The notes: generated by a model not told the origin, from the letters alone. Shown: positions 50,705 through 59,771, numbered from the stretch's first letter. The stretch is DNA of 64,000 bases from Chthoniobacterales bacterium (GCA_036569045.1 DATCRI010000039.1:1-64000); one strand, 5' to 3'. A program made the numbers and translations.

Positions 50705-52105
50705 TTAGCCGCCGTAGGAGCCTTCCACGCGCTCGGCGACGTCCTTGTAGCCGTAGTCGACTTCGTAGATCTGCTTCATCGCGCCGATGGATTTCTCCTT
50801 GTCGCCCATCTTCTCGTAAACGAGGCCGAGGTTGTAGACGATGTCCTTCTTGACGTTGTCCATCGCGATGAGCTCGCCGGCGGCGTCCTCGAGAGTCTTC
50901 GAGGCGAGGTCGAGCATGTTGCGCTCGACGAAGCACCTGCCGAGAAGGTTCATCGCGCGCAGGCGAACGTTCGGATTCTGGCGGGCCTTCTGCAGCTCGG
51001 GAATCGCATCCTTGTATTCGCCGGCATTGACGAGAATCTCGCCGAGTTCGAAGCGCATCGCGAGGTCCGTGGGATTCTGGTCCACGCGCATTCTGGCATC
51101 CTGCAGGAGGAGGCCGGCGCGGTCGCGTTTGATCGTCTCGAGCTGGTCACGATACTGCGCGGTCTCGGCCGCCTCGGGATCGGCGCTGGCGAGGTAGGCT
51201 TCGTATTGTTCGATGCTCGCGTCGTATTGCTTGATGCGAAGGTCGGAGGCCTTGCGGACGAGCGAGCCGTCGGTGTTGTTCGTGAGGCTGGCGGCGTAGC
51301 TGAACCACTGGACAGCGTTGTCCAGGTCTTCCTTCTGCTCGTAAAGTTCCGCAATCTTGCGGGCGGTATCGACGCTCTGCGGATTCTCCTCGTATTTCTG
51401 GCCGAGCTCGGCGAGCTGCTGCTCGATCATTTCGGCACTGCGGACGACGCGGCTCTGCTGCTCGAGCGAGACGGCCTGGTCCTTGTCGCGGATGAGGTCG
51501 CGGTAGGTGGCGTCCTTCTGCTCCCAGCCGCCCTTTTTCATGGAGGCGTGGGCGGAGGCATCCTTGCCGGCCTTGATGGCGATGAGGTCGGAGGGGTTGA
51601 TCTCGGTGATCTTGCCGTAGACGTCGACGGCCTTTTCCGCCTGATCTGTGGAGACGTAATGCTTCGCGAGTTCGTGAAGCATCTTCACGTCGCGGGGCGC
51701 GCCCTGCACGATGGTCTCGAGGGCGAACGTGGCGGTCTCGGTCAGATTCGCGGCCATCGCGGCGTCGCGGAGAAGCAGATTGAAGGGCTGGCTCTGCGGT
51801 TCGGTCTCGAGGAGCTTCTCGATCTCGACAATGGCGCCCTGGGGGTCCTTTTTCACCTGGCCCGCGATCTTCATCGTCGAAAATCCGCCGCCGCCGGAGA
51901 GCATGCTCTTCCTGGCGCCGGCGTTCTTGGCGATCTCGGCCTTGCGCAGGATCTGGCGGCCCTGAAGAAACTCGGGCTCCGCCTTCAACACCGTTTGCAA
52001 CAGCTGGATCACATAGCCGTAGTTTTTGATTTGCATCGCGCCGAGGGCCTTCAGCCAGGTGGAGCGGTGCGGTTCGGGGAGGTCTTTTTCGGTCTTAACA
52101 GCCAT
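50705..52105 (-). CDS. Tetratricopeptide-repeat protein
   Basis: A 466-residue soluble protein with no signal peptide. Several TPR-like helical pairs are visible, such as 'YGYVIQLLQTVLKAEPEFLQ', 'ELAKHYVSTDQAEKAVDVYG', KIAELYEQKEDLDNAVQWF, 'AMRFELGEILVNAGEYKDAI' and 'VYNLGLVYEKMGDKEKSIGAM'. A central charged segment (KDATYRDLIRDKDQAVSL) is predicted to be coiled coil. It probably scaffolds other proteins. The coding of a well-conserved N-terminus (DLPEPHRSTWLKALGAMQ) suggests a lineage-specific core protein. The partner is unknown. Confidence 0.85.
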   Translation of the reverse strand: MAVKTEKDLPEPHRSTWLKALGAMQIKNYGYVIQLLQTVLKAEPEFLQGRQILRKAEIAKNAGARKSMLSGGGGFSTMKIAGQVKKDPQGAIVEIEKLLETEPQSQPFNLLLRDAAMAANLTETATFALETIVQGAPRDVKMLHELAKHYVSTDQAEKAVDVYGKITEINPSDLIAIKAGKDASAHASMKKGGWEQKDATYRDLIRDKDQAVSLEQQSRVVRSAEMIEQQLAELGQKYEENPQSVDTARKIAELYEQKEDLDNAVQWFSYAASLTNNTDGSLVRKASDLRIKQYDASIEQYEAYLASADPEAAETAQYRDQLETIKRDRAGLLLQDARMRVDQNPTDLAMRFELGEILVNAGEYKDAIPELQKARQNPNVRLRAMNLLGRCFVERNMLDLASKTLEDAAGELIAMDNVKKDIVYNLGLVYEKMGDKEKSIGAMKQIYEVDYGYKDVAERVEGSYGG

Positions 52106-52195
52106 AGGAGGACGGAACTTTCAATGTGGGGGAGACAGGGGGACTTGGAAAGTCGTTTTCGTTAAGGTCGGCTAATTAAGGAAAGTGTCGCCGGA

Positions 52196-53128
52196 TCACG
52201 CCGAAAGGGCGGCGTGAATCGCAAATCCGGCGCTGAGGGTGCCCAGCGGCGCAATGATCTGGATGCCGTCCTTTTTCTCGAAGGGCTTCGGCGGCTGGCT
52301 GTCGGGCAGTCCCCAGCATGGCTCGATGCAGACGAAGGGGCCGTCGCTCCAGAGCGTGCAATACGGCGCCTCGGCCATGTCGACGGTGACCGAGTGCCCG
52401 GAGGCGTTGTCGCGCAGCGTGAACCGGCGATCCGGCACCTGCGAGAGCTCGAGCAGATACGAGCCTGGCAATGCGGCCTTGTCGAAGGGCATGGGACCGC
52501 CCGCGTGCGGCACCTCGACGACCTCGCCATCGAGGAAATTTCCCGGCGCCATGTGGCGACGATAGGTCCCCGCCGGCAGGAGCACGTCGGCGGATTCGAG
52601 GCACGACACCGCAAAGCCCGGATGCACGCCGAAGCTCACATGCGCGTCCTGCGTGGTCTCCTCGTTCGTGAAGGTGAACTCCACGCGCACACCGTCGGGC
52701 AGCAGGCGATAGGCGAGCGCGAGCGACACCCGCAGCGGATACGCGCCCTCGGGAATGCGCTCGACCGGCACCAGATACGTGAGCGCGCGGACGTTGGGGT
52801 CGAACGTCGGCGGATCGAAGTCAAACCCGCGCAGGAAGCCGTGGTTTCCGCCGCGAATTTCCACGCCGCGGTAGAGCGAACGCTCGCCCACGAGCCGATG
52901 CAGAAAATAGCCCATCAGCGTCGCGTGGTTCGCCCAGCCCGAGGGCGGCGGTGCGGTTTCGTTATCGCGATACAGCACACCCTGCCAGTTTCCGTCGGCC
53001 GTCTTGCGGGCGAGGCTCACGAGTTCCCCGCCATGGCGGCGAATGCGGATGCGCGTGCCCGCGGATTCATCCTCCAGCACGTCGTAGGTGCCATGTTCGT
53101 CCGTCTCGACTCGGTAGATGCAGCTCAT
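52196..53128 (-). CDS. Aldose 1-epimerase-family protein
   Basis: A 310-residue protein from the ATG at 53128. The galactose mutarotase-like fold is suggested by IRRHGGELVSLARK, 'NHATLMGYFLHRLVGERSLY', GGNHGFLRGFDF, 'RVEFTFTNEETTQDAHVSFGVHPGF' (with the catalytic-type His) and 'VDMAEAPYCTLWSDGPFVCIEP' (with the Glu). It may epimerise hexoses or glucose 6-phosphate (YeaD-like). Its substrate is not fixed by the sequence. It is divergent from the DUF5069 gene with a 114-bp gap. Confidence 0.86.
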   Translation of the reverse strand: MSCIYRVETDEHGTYDVLEDESAGTRIRIRRHGGELVSLARKTADGNWQGVLYRDNETAPPPSGWANHATLMGYFLHRLVGERSLYRGVEIRGGNHGFLRGFDFDPPTFDPNVRALTYLVPVERIPEGAYPLRVSLALAYRLLPDGVRVEFTFTNEETTQDAHVSFGVHPGFAVSCLESADVLLPAGTYRRHMAPGNFLDGEVVEVPHAGGPMPFDKAALPGSYLLELSQVPDRRFTLRDNASGHSVTVDMAEAPYCTLWSDGPFVCIEPCWGLPDSQPPKPFEKKDGIQIIAPLGTLSAGFAIHAALSA

Positions 53129-53242
53129 GGGATGCGACGAGGTAGCAGAATCGATCGCCCGCGGGCCAGCCGTTTCGAGCCGGGGCGTTGCCCGGGAATT
53201 GCCGGCTTTCGCGACAATTCGTTCACCGCTACGGTGCGCATC

Positions 53243-53767
53243 ATGGAATTCTACGCGTGGACCCGGGGCCTGCACCGCCTCTACGACAAGGCCGTCGCCG
53301 CCTACCGCTCCGGCGACCGGCGCGCGGACGGCTATTTTTCCGCCGCGGAGACGGAATTCCTGGCTTCAGTCGGGCTGCGGCCGATGCATCTCTACGATTT
53401 CGCCGAGGATTTCTGCGGTGGCGGCGAGCCCGACTGGGACACCGCGCTCCTCATCATGGCCGCCCGGCGCGATTACTTCCTCCATGTCCAGAACGGCGTG
53501 CCGAATCCCGCCGAAATCACCGCCGACGACCTGCCGGGGCGCAAGGCCGAGCTCGGCGGCATCCCGTGGCTCCCGCGCATCATCACAAAGGCCCGCGGCT
53601 TTCTCGAGGGCGTCCATTGCCCCGACATCATGTATTGCTGCGGCGGCGACCGGCATTTCCTGAAGGCCCACGACATTCATCCCGCCGACTTCCTCCGCGT
53701 CGTCTGGGCCGCGCAGGGCGACGACGAAAAAATCCTCCACTACGTGAGGACGGTGCGTTCGCCATGA
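53243..53767 (+). CDS. DUF5069-like protein
   Basis: A 174-residue protein from the ATG at 53243. The recognised pattern includes ETEFLASVGLRPMHLYDFAEDF, shortened here to its core LYDFAEDF, then AARRDYFLHVQNG, 'LPGRKAELGGIPWLPRIITK', ARGFLEGVHCPDIMYCCGGD and 'DFLRVVWAAQGDDEKILHYV'. It has three Cys (one CC pair) and several His in the second half, possibly a metal site. Function is unknown. DUF5069 is best known from planctomycetes and verrucomicrobia. The stop overlaps the start of the next gene (ATGA). Confidence 0.7.
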   Translation: MEFYAWTRGLHRLYDKAVAAYRSGDRRADGYFSAAETEFLASVGLRPMHLYDFAEDFCGGGEPDWDTALLIMAARRDYFLHVQNGVPNPAEITADDLPGRKAELGGIPWLPRIITKARGFLEGVHCPDIMYCCGGDRHFLKAHDIHPADFLRVVWAAQGDDEKILHYVRTVRSP

Positions 53768-54894
53768 TCGCCTATCGCCAGATCGTCGCAGCCGATCTCG
53801 CGTTCCTGCCGGGAATCTTACCGCTCGGTGATCGGAAAATCCCCGTCGAGGCTCCTCTTGAGCGCCTGAAAACGGACGTCTCTGGCTGGATCGCGCACGA
53901 AGGCGATGCCCGGGTCGGCTATGCGCTGGCAAGCCGAAGTGAGGGTGAACTTCTCGCCCTCGAGGTGACCTCCGGCGGTCGAGAAGGCGTGGGCTCCGAG
54001 TTGCTGCGGCAGGCGGAGGCGTGGCTCTACTCGCACGGTTGGAAGGAAATCCGGTTCGCGTTTCCGGCGGCGCAAATGCGAGGTTTTTTCCTTGGTCAAG
54101 GTTGGGAAGACGCCAGCGAACCGGCGGGCGGCGTTCGGCTACGGAAGGCCAATCCCGACGAGGCCTTCTGCCTCGAGGAACACGTAATCACCGATGCGGC
54201 GACCGGCATCTCGCGCCTCGTGCGCTTGCAGCGTGGCCCGGGTGATCAGCCGCACCGGCTCGGCCTTTTTCTCGATGGCGAGCACTACTGGCGAGATCTG
54301 AAGGTCGTGCCGCTCCTCAATGCCCTGGTGGAAGCGGGCGAAATTCCCCGCATGACCTTCGCCTTCGTCGGCCATGTGAGTGCCGCGGCGCGGCACGAGG
54401 ACTACACGGGCAACGAACGTTACTCCCGCTTCCTCGAGGACGCGGTGGTTGGGTGGTTGCGTGAGGAGATGCCCGCCCTGCAACCGAACGGTCACCTGAT
54501 TGCCGGGCTCAGTCTCAGCGGGCTCATGGCCACGTATCAGACGGTGGCCTTTCCGTTGCGCTTCGGACTCTGCCTCTCGCAATCAGGCTCGCATTGGTGG
54601 AGGCCGGAGGAGTTCGCGGATCTGGTGCGGCAAAAGACGCCGCTCCACGCGAAGTTCTGGCTGAGCGTCGGCGATCACGAGACCCAGACCGGCGTCGCAC
54701 ATCCGCCGACCGGACTGTTTCAGGAGATCAGCCAGATCGACGGCGTGGAACGAGCCGGGCGCGTGCTGGAGGAAGCTGGCGCCACGGTGCGACACCACTG
54801 CTTTCCCGGCGAACATTCCGCGAAATGCTGGCGCGAGGAGTTGCCCGACGCGTTACGCTGGTTGCTCGGCGAATCACCGCCGGTTCAGGACTGA
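53764..54894 (+). CDS. GNAT acetyltransferase fused to esterase-family hydrolase
   Basis: A 376-residue fusion starting in an ATGA overlap with the DUF5069 gene. Residues about 1-125 look like a GNAT domain ([53 protein letters not shown]). Residues about 135-370 are an enterochelin/Fes-like alpha/beta hydrolase: [12 protein letters not shown], the nucleophile motif GLSLSGLMA, an acidic '[13 protein letters not shown]' and the histidine in [16 protein letters not shown]. The fusion could acylate one compound and hydrolyse an ester of a related one. The RF-like hydrolase gene follows after 4 bp. Confidence 0.8.
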   Translation: MIAYRQIVAADLAFLPGILPLGDRKIPVEAPLERLKTDVSGWIAHEGDARVGYALASRSEGELLALEVTSGGREGVGSELLRQAEAWLYSHGWKEIRFAFPAAQMRGFFLGQGWEDASEPAGGVRLRKANPDEAFCLEEHVITDAATGISRLVRLQRGPGDQPHRLGLFLDGEHYWRDLKVVPLLNALVEAGEIPRMTFAFVGHVSAAARHEDYTGNERYSRFLEDAVVGWLREEMPALQPNGHLIAGLSLSGLMATYQTVAFPLRFGLCLSQSGSHWWRPEEFADLVRQKTPLHAKFWLSVGDHETQTGVAHPPTGLFQEISQIDGVERAGRVLEEAGATVRHHCFPGEHSAKCWREELPDALRWLLGESPPVQD

Positions 54895-54898
54895 CGCC

Positions 54899-55291
54899 AT
54901 GAAATCCCGCGATCCCGCCCTCCAGGCCCGCATGGACCGCCTCCGACTGTGCGAGGCCGACCTGCGCATCCTCTGCACCCGCGCCAGCGGCCCCGGCGGC
55001 CAGCACGTCAACAAGGTCAGCACCGCCGTGGAGATCACCCATGTGCCCAGCGGCACTGTGGTCACGTGCAGCGATTCCCGTTCCCAGCACACGAATCGCG
55101 CTCTCGCCCTGCTCCGCCTCGTCGAGAAAATGGAGGCCGCCCGCGCCGCCGCCGCGCAGGAACGCAAGGCTGCTGCCGCGAAGGTCCGGCGCCAGAAGGC
55201 CAAGCGCTCCCGCGCCACGAAGGCGAAAATGGTGGAAGGCAAGCGCCGCCGCGGCGAGACGAAGAAACTGCGCGGGAGGGTTGTCACTTAG
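54899..55291 (+). CDS. Release-factor-like peptidyl-tRNA hydrolase
   Basis: A 130-residue protein with the GGQ motif of class I release factors in [17 protein letters not shown], followed by '[18 protein letters not shown]' and a long lysine/arginine-rich C-terminal tail ([18 protein letters not shown]). It lacks codon-recognition domains. This matches the ArfB (YaeJ) or the 'peptide chain release factor-like' (PrfH-type) group, which frees stalled ribosomes by hydrolysing peptidyl-tRNA. The tail would enter the mRNA channel. It follows the GNAT-esterase gene by 4 bp. Confidence 0.87.
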   Translation: MKSRDPALQARMDRLRLCEADLRILCTRASGPGGQHVNKVSTAVEITHVPSGTVVTCSDSRSQHTNRALALLRLVEKMEAARAAAAQERKAAAAKVRRQKAKRSRATKAKMVEGKRRRGETKKLRGRVVT

Positions 55292-55362
55292 GGCGCACGG
55301 AGAACCCTCACGCGAGGGTTTCCCGATGCCGGGATTCCTGCTTTGCTTGAGCGACTGATCCC

Positions 55363-56244
55363 ATGGACGTCCTCTCTCTCGAGCTTCCCGGCATTCCGAA
55401 GTTGCGCAGCGGCAAGGTGCGCGAGGTTTTCGACCTCGGCGACTCGCTGCTGCTCGTCGCGACCGATCGTATCTCGGCCTTCGATTGCATCCTGCCCAAC
55501 GCCATTCCGCGGAAGGGCGAGGTGCTCACGCGCACGGCAAATTTCTGGTTCGAGAAACTCGACTTCATTCCGAATCACCTCGTCGAACATCCCTTCGGCT
55601 GGCTGCCGGAGAAATTGAAGCCATTCGCCGAGCCGCTCGCGGGGCGGTCCATGATCGTGCAGAAGGCGATTCCGCTGCCCGTCGAGTGCGTCGTTCGTGG
55701 CTATCTTGCCGGCTCCGGCTGGAAGGATTACGAAGCGAGCGGCGGCATCTGCGGGCACGAGCTTCCGCCCGGCCTGCGCCAGGCCGAGCGCCTGCCGGAG
55801 CCGATTTTCACGCCTTCGACGAAGGCCCAGACCGGGCACGACGAGAATATCTCGTGGAAGGATTGTCGCCGCATTCTCGGTGACGAGGTTGCCCAGCGCG
55901 TGAAGGAATGGAGCCTCGAACTCTACGAACACGGCCGCGCCTTCGCCGCCCAGCGAGGAATCATCATCGCCGACACGAAGTTCGAGTTCGGCATGATCGG
56001 CGACGACCTCGTGCTCATCGACGAGTGCCTCACGCCCGACTCCTCGCGCTTCTGGCCGGCGGATCAATACGAGATCGGGATGAGCCCGCCGAGCTTCGAC
56101 AAGCAGTTCGTCCGCGACTACCTCGACTCGCTCACCTGGAATAAGAAACCGCCGGCGCCCGAGCTGCCGGCCGACGTCGTGGCGAAGACCTCAGAGAAAT
56201 ACATCGAGGCCTACACGCAGCTCACCGGGCTGAAATTCAGGTAG
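55363..56244 (+). CDS. purC: SAICAR synthase
   Basis: A 293-residue enzyme, longer than the E. coli type (about 237) and like the longer bacterial/eukaryotic group. KLRSGKVREVFDLGDSLLLV opens the domain, then ATDRISAFDCILPN, 'RSMIVQKAIPLPVECVVRGY', 'GIIIADTKFEFGMIGDDLVL' and 'LTPDSSRFWPADQYEIGMSP' bind ATP, CAIR and metal. It joins aspartate to CAIR in purine synthesis. No other pur genes are adjacent. It is followed by a short inverted repeat and xerD. Confidence 0.96.
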   Translation: MDVLSLELPGIPKLRSGKVREVFDLGDSLLLVATDRISAFDCILPNAIPRKGEVLTRTANFWFEKLDFIPNHLVEHPFGWLPEKLKPFAEPLAGRSMIVQKAIPLPVECVVRGYLAGSGWKDYEASGGICGHELPPGLRQAERLPEPIFTPSTKAQTGHDENISWKDCRRILGDEVAQRVKEWSLELYEHGRAFAAQRGIIIADTKFEFGMIGDDLVLIDECLTPDSSRFWPADQYEIGMSPPSFDKQFVRDYLDSLTWNKKPPAPELPADVVAKTSEKYIEAYTQLTGLKFR

Positions 56245-56257
56245 GCATCGGGTATCA

Positions 56258-56302
56258 GGTATTGGTTGGAAGGCAGCCATCGGAAAACCAATGCCCAATA
56301 CC
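56258..56302. repeat. Short inverted repeat before xerD
   Basis: GGTATTGG (56258-56265) and CCAATACC (56295-56302) are perfect inverses, with a second inner pair TTGG/CCAA at 56266-56269 and 56288-56291. Neighbouring ATTGG/CCAAT elements give the segment a simple-repeat look. An ATG at 56291 lies within the right arm, so it is probably not the xerD start. Confidence 0.5.
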
Positions 56303-56311
56303 GAGAGCCCA

Positions 56312-57196
56312 ATGACCACGGCGATCGACAGCTTCCTGCTCTTTCTCGCGACCGAGCGCGGCCTCTCGGACAACTACCAGCTCTCCACCCGCCAGTCGCT
56401 CGAGGCCTTTGCCGCGTGGGCCCGCGCCCAGTCGCTCGACCTGGCCGCCATCGAGGCCGGAAATCTCAGCGACTACCTCGCGCACCGGAAACGCGCCGGT
56501 CTCGCCGCCGCGTCGATCAAGGCCGAGGCCGTCGCCCTGCGCATTTTCTTCCGGTTCCTCGTCGCGCGGAATCACCTCCGGCGCGACCCTGCGGAGTTCA
56601 TCTCGATCCCGCGCATCGAGCGCTACCTGCCCGACACGCTCAACGTCCCCGACGTCGAACGGCTGCTGGCGGCCGTCGGCGAGACCGATCCGCTGGCGCT
56701 GCGCAACCGCGCCATCTTCGAGCTGCTCTACGCGTCGGGCCTGCGTATTTCCGAGCTCTGCAACGTGCGTCTCGAGAGCCTCGACCTCGAGGAGGGCTGG
56801 ATCCGCGTGACCGGCAAGGGCAACAAGACGCGCATCGTGCCCGTCGGCAGCAAGGCCCGCGACGCCATCGCGCGTTACCTTTCCACCGAGCGCCCCAGAC
56901 TCGTCGGCCCGAAGACCGGCGCCGAAATCTTTCTCTCGAACAACGGGAAGAAGCTCACCCGCGCCCGGGTCTGGCAGCTCATCAAGCAATACGCCGAACT
57001 CGCCGGGCTCTCGGGCAACATCTACCCGCACCTGCTCCGGCACAGCTTCGCGACGCATCTGCTTTCCAATGGCGCCGATCTGCGCGTCATCCAGGAGCTG
57101 CTCGGCCACGCCGACATTTCCACGACGGAAATCTACACGCACGTGGACCAGCGCCGATTGAAGGCGGTCCACAAGAAATTCCACCCGCGCGCCTGA
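56312..57196 (+). CDS. xerD: Site-specific tyrosine recombinase XerD
   Basis: A 294-residue recombinase from the ATG at 56312. An ATG at 56291 adds seven residues but lies in a repeat. The N-terminal SAM-like domain (LATERGLSDNYQLSTRQSLE) and the catalytic set R145, K169, H240, R243, H266 and nucleophile Y275 are all present in SGLRISELC, GKGNKTRIVP, HLLRHSFATHLL, LGHADISTTEIYTHV. With XerC it resolves chromosome dimers at dif. Length and even conservation mark it as a housekeeping recombinase, not a phage integrase. Confidence 0.92.
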   Translation: MTTAIDSFLLFLATERGLSDNYQLSTRQSLEAFAAWARAQSLDLAAIEAGNLSDYLAHRKRAGLAAASIKAEAVALRIFFRFLVARNHLRRDPAEFISIPRIERYLPDTLNVPDVERLLAAVGETDPLALRNRAIFELLYASGLRISELCNVRLESLDLEEGWIRVTGKGNKTRIVPVGSKARDAIARYLSTERPRLVGPKTGAEIFLSNNGKKLTRARVWQLIKQYAELAGLSGNIYPHLLRHSFATHLLSNGADLRVIQELLGHADISTTEIYTHVDQRRLKAVHKKFHPRA

Positions 57197-57205
57197 GGAT
57201 TTTTT

Positions 57206-57315
57206 GACAGAATTAACGGAATTTAAGGAATTATTCTTCTGATCAAAGAAACTGCGGCGACTCTCGAAGAGCGATTCTCTTTCCTTAAAATTCCCTGAAT
57301 TCCGTTAATTCTGTC
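57206..57315. repeat. 110-bp inverted-repeat element (MITE-like or terminator)
   Basis: Perfect 18-bp arms, GACAGAATTAACGGAATT (57206-57223) and its reverse complement at 57298-57315, enclose AT-rich sequence. Inner TTTAAGGAA/TTCCTTAAA segments extend the symmetry. The right arm contains the stop codon of the DUF1802 gene, giving its last residues GQN. The compact AT-rich shape differs from the host DNA. It may be a non-autonomous repeat or a bidirectional terminator between the convergent genes. Confidence 0.65.
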
Positions 57316-57850
57316 CAAGGAGTCCTTCCAGCATCGCCCTCCGTCGGGCGTGCTCCTCGTCGCTGATCACGGAAACCAGCGCGCTGCCGTCGAAGGCCGG
57401 CAGGTCCACCCATGAGCGGCAGCCGCCGTATTTCTTCTCCATCCGCAGGCGCTGCGGTGGCTCGAGGCGAAAGACGCGCACGAAGGCGACGTGCAGGCCG
57501 GGCGCTTCGTCGTAGCGGAAGCGTTCCTCGATGATCTCGTCGCGCCAGACGTGCAGGTCGCGCAGGCGATTCACGACATCGAGGTCGGTGACGAGGCGGG
57601 TCCACTCCACGGTCGCCGCGTAGGCGATCTCGATCTCTTCGGCGAGCGCGGTGGGCACGGGCGTGTCCGCCGGCAGGGTCGTGCGCTCGAGTTGTTCGTG
57701 GAACCACGTGGGGAAGAGGAGGAACTCCTCGTGTTTGAAGGCGAAGCCGGCGCGGCCTTCCGCGATGCCGCCCTTGCGCAGGATCACACTTTGTCGTCCG
57801 CTGCCGAGCGCTTCGCAAATGAGCGCCCACTCTTTGAATGCCACTGTCAT
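57305..57850 (-). CDS. DUF1802 protein
   Basis: A 181-residue protein from the ATG at 57850 (an ATG at 57862 is possible). The DUF1802 pattern is clear: FKEWALICEALGSGRQSVIL, RKGGIAEGRAGFAFKHEEFL, LFPTWFHEQ and 'RDLHVWRDEIIEERFRYDEA', with C-terminal 'FRLEPPQRLRMEKKYGGCRS'. Function is unknown. The stop codon falls inside the inverted-repeat element at 57206-57315. It is divergent from the PHP-domain gene. Confidence 0.88.
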   Translation of the reverse strand: MTVAFKEWALICEALGSGRQSVILRKGGIAEGRAGFAFKHEEFLLFPTWFHEQLERTTLPADTPVPTALAEEIEIAYAATVEWTRLVTDLDVVNRLRDLHVWRDEIIEERFRYDEAPGLHVAFVRVFRLEPPQRLRMEKKYGGCRSWVDLPAFDGSALVSVISDEEHARRRAMLEGLLGQN

Positions 57851-57909
57851 GTCGCAGGCCAAAATTTAATTGGAGCAATCGCCCGCGCAAAGCGAAGAAT
57901 GTGGGCATC

Positions 57910-58608
57910 ATGCTTCACCGGTTCGACCTGCACGTGCATTCGTTCTTTTCGGCGGATGCCGCCAGCGCGCCCGAGGCGCTCATCGCCGCAGCCCGGCGCA
58001 AGGGCCTGTCCGGCATTGCGATCACCGATCACAACTCCTGCGAGTCGGCGATCTATTGCCGCCAGCACGGCCTCGCGAATGCCGAGGGCACGCCCGTGGA
58101 TGGCTTCCTCGTCGTGCCCGGCGTCGAGGTCTCCACCGCGGACGGCCACATGCTCTGCATCGGCACCATGCTGCCCGACATGCTTGGCCGGCCTGCCGTG
58201 GAGGTGGAGGCGGCGATTCACGAGCGCGGAGGCATCGCGATTCCCGCCCATCCCTACGACAAATGGCGCGCCGGCATTCGGGAGGGCATTCTCGACAAAC
58301 TGAAGACGCCGGTGATCGAGGGCTTCAACGCGGCGGTGACGTCGCGCAATTTCAACGCGCAGGCGAAGGCCTACGCCGCGCGCACCGGCCGCGTGACGAC
58401 CGCCGGCAGCGACGCGCACCATGCGAGCGCGGTCGGCACGGCCAGCACGGGCTTCGAGCTCGAGGAGTTGTCCGTGGCGGCGCTGCTGCGGGCGCTCCCC
58501 GGCGGGGGCGAGTTGAACGAGACCTACCTCACGCGGATGGAGGGCATCAAAAAACACTTCGGGAACTGGTTCCGAGTCTTCAATCCCGACCCGCGGAAGC
58601 CGCGGTAG
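57910..58608 (+). CDS. Cytoplasmic PHP-domain phosphoesterase
   Basis: A 232-residue protein from the ATG at 57910. It has the metal ligands of the PHP fold: RFDLHVHSFFSADA, IAITDHNSCES, 'LVVPGVEVSTADGHMLCIG', IPAHPYDKWR and TTAGSDAHHAS. There is no signal peptide, unlike the secreted PHP protein at 37394-38557. Relatives hydrolyse 3',5'-nucleotides (YciV/RnaseAM type) or act as DNA-polymerase-linked phosphatases. The substrate is unresolved. It ends three bases from the convergent alr gene. Confidence 0.9.
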   Translation: MLHRFDLHVHSFFSADAASAPEALIAAARRKGLSGIAITDHNSCESAIYCRQHGLANAEGTPVDGFLVVPGVEVSTADGHMLCIGTMLPDMLGRPAVEVEAAIHERGGIAIPAHPYDKWRAGIREGILDKLKTPVIEGFNAAVTSRNFNAQAKAYAARTGRVTTAGSDAHHASAVGTASTGFELEELSVAALLRALPGGGELNETYLTRMEGIKKHFGNWFRVFNPDPRKPR

Positions 58609-58611
58609 GCC

Positions 58612-59694
58612 TTACACCACGAAGCGCTTCGTGCGGCCGCCGATGCCGGTGAAGATGTGCCAGGCGATCGTGCCGCCCCATTCCGCGAGTTCGGCAGCGA
58701 AGATCTCCGCGTCGCCCTGCGCGCCGAGGAGCACGACTTCGTCGCCGAGCGCGACGGAGGGAACGTCGGTCACGTCGATGAGGAGCTGGTCCATCGTCAC
58801 GCGACCGAGCAGGGCGCAGCGTCGCCCGCCGATCAGCACGCATGCGCCGCGATTCGAGGCCTGGCGCGGGTAGCCGTCGGCATATCCGGCCGCGATCGTC
58901 GCGATGCGCATCGAACGGGGCGTTACGAACGTCCGGCCGTAGCTGATGCCGCGACCGGCGGGCACTTCACGGACCAGCAGCACGCGGGTCTTCCACGCGA
59001 GGGCGGGCCGCAGCTCGGGCTGGAAAGCCGGGATCGGCGCGCTACCGTAGAGCATGAGGCCCGGCCGCACGAGGTCGAAGGCGAATTGCGGGTAGCCACA
59101 GATGCCGGCGCTGTTGAGCGCATGGAACCTGGCGTGAGGGGCAAGTGCGCGGGCTTCGGTCGCGAATTCCGCGAAGCCGGCGAGCTGGTCCCCGGTGAAC
59201 GCCTCGTCCTCGTCGGGCACGGGCAGATGCGTCGCCACGCTGTGCAGGACGATATTGGGAAGCTTCGTGATGGCGGCAATCTCGGCGAGAGCCCCGCCGT
59301 GCCAGGCGCCGATGCGGCCCATGCCGGTATCGACCTTCAGCGAAACCCGGCCGCCCGCAAAGGTGCGGGCTTCCTCCACGCTCGAGACGGTCGCGATGCA
59401 ACCGAGCCTGACGGCGTCGCGGCGCTCTCCCGGCAGGCAGGGGCTGAGCAGCAGGACATCGCGCTCCGGCGCGAGGGTGCGCACGACGGCGGCCTCGGAG
59501 ACATTGGCGACGGCAAAGAGCTCGACGATGTCCCGCAGCGCGTCGACGGCGACATCGACGCCGTGGCCGTAGGCATTGGCCTTCACCACGGCGATGAGCT
59601 CCCGGCCGGAATGGCGGCGGGCGAACTCCGCATTGTGCCGGATGGCCGCCGGGTCAATCTCTGCCCACACCCGGGCTTCGCCGGAAGTGCTCAC
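58612..59694 (-). CDS. alr: Alanine racemase
   Basis: A 360-residue PLP enzyme from the GTG at 59694, which has AGGAG a few bases upstream. The PLP lysine motif is VVKANAYGHG, and LKVDTGMGRIGAW and 'HALNSAGICGYPQFAFDLVR' surround the active site. PGLMLYGSAP and SYGRTFVTPR (with the catalytic Tyr) follow, then IAAGYADGYPR. It supplies D-alanine for peptidoglycan. The open frame upstream of this start was rejected as non-coding. Confidence 0.95.
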   Translation of the reverse strand: MSTSGEARVWAEIDPAAIRHNAEFARRHSGRELIAVVKANAYGHGVDVAVDALRDIVELFAVANVSEAAVVRTLAPERDVLLLSPCLPGERRDAVRLGCIATVSSVEEARTFAGGRVSLKVDTGMGRIGAWHGGALAEIAAITKLPNIVLHSVATHLPVPDEDEAFTGDQLAGFAEFATEARALAPHARFHALNSAGICGYPQFAFDLVRPGLMLYGSAPIPAFQPELRPALAWKTRVLLVREVPAGRGISYGRTFVTPRSMRIATIAAGYADGYPRQASNRGACVLIGGRRCALLGRVTMDQLLIDVTDVPSVALGDEVVLLGAQGDAEIFAAELAEWGGTIAWHIFTGIGGRTKRFVV

Positions 59695-59771
59695 TTGCTC
59701 CTGCCGGTCTTGCCGCCGGCGCTCGAAAAATCCATCGCCATGCAGATAGCCCGGAAACGCGTCCTCCGCAA

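Noticed and set aside
56312-57196. xerD as a prophage or element integrase
   Set aside because: The sequence is a standard-length XerD, with no phage, attachment or excision genes nearby, and housekeeping genes flank it.
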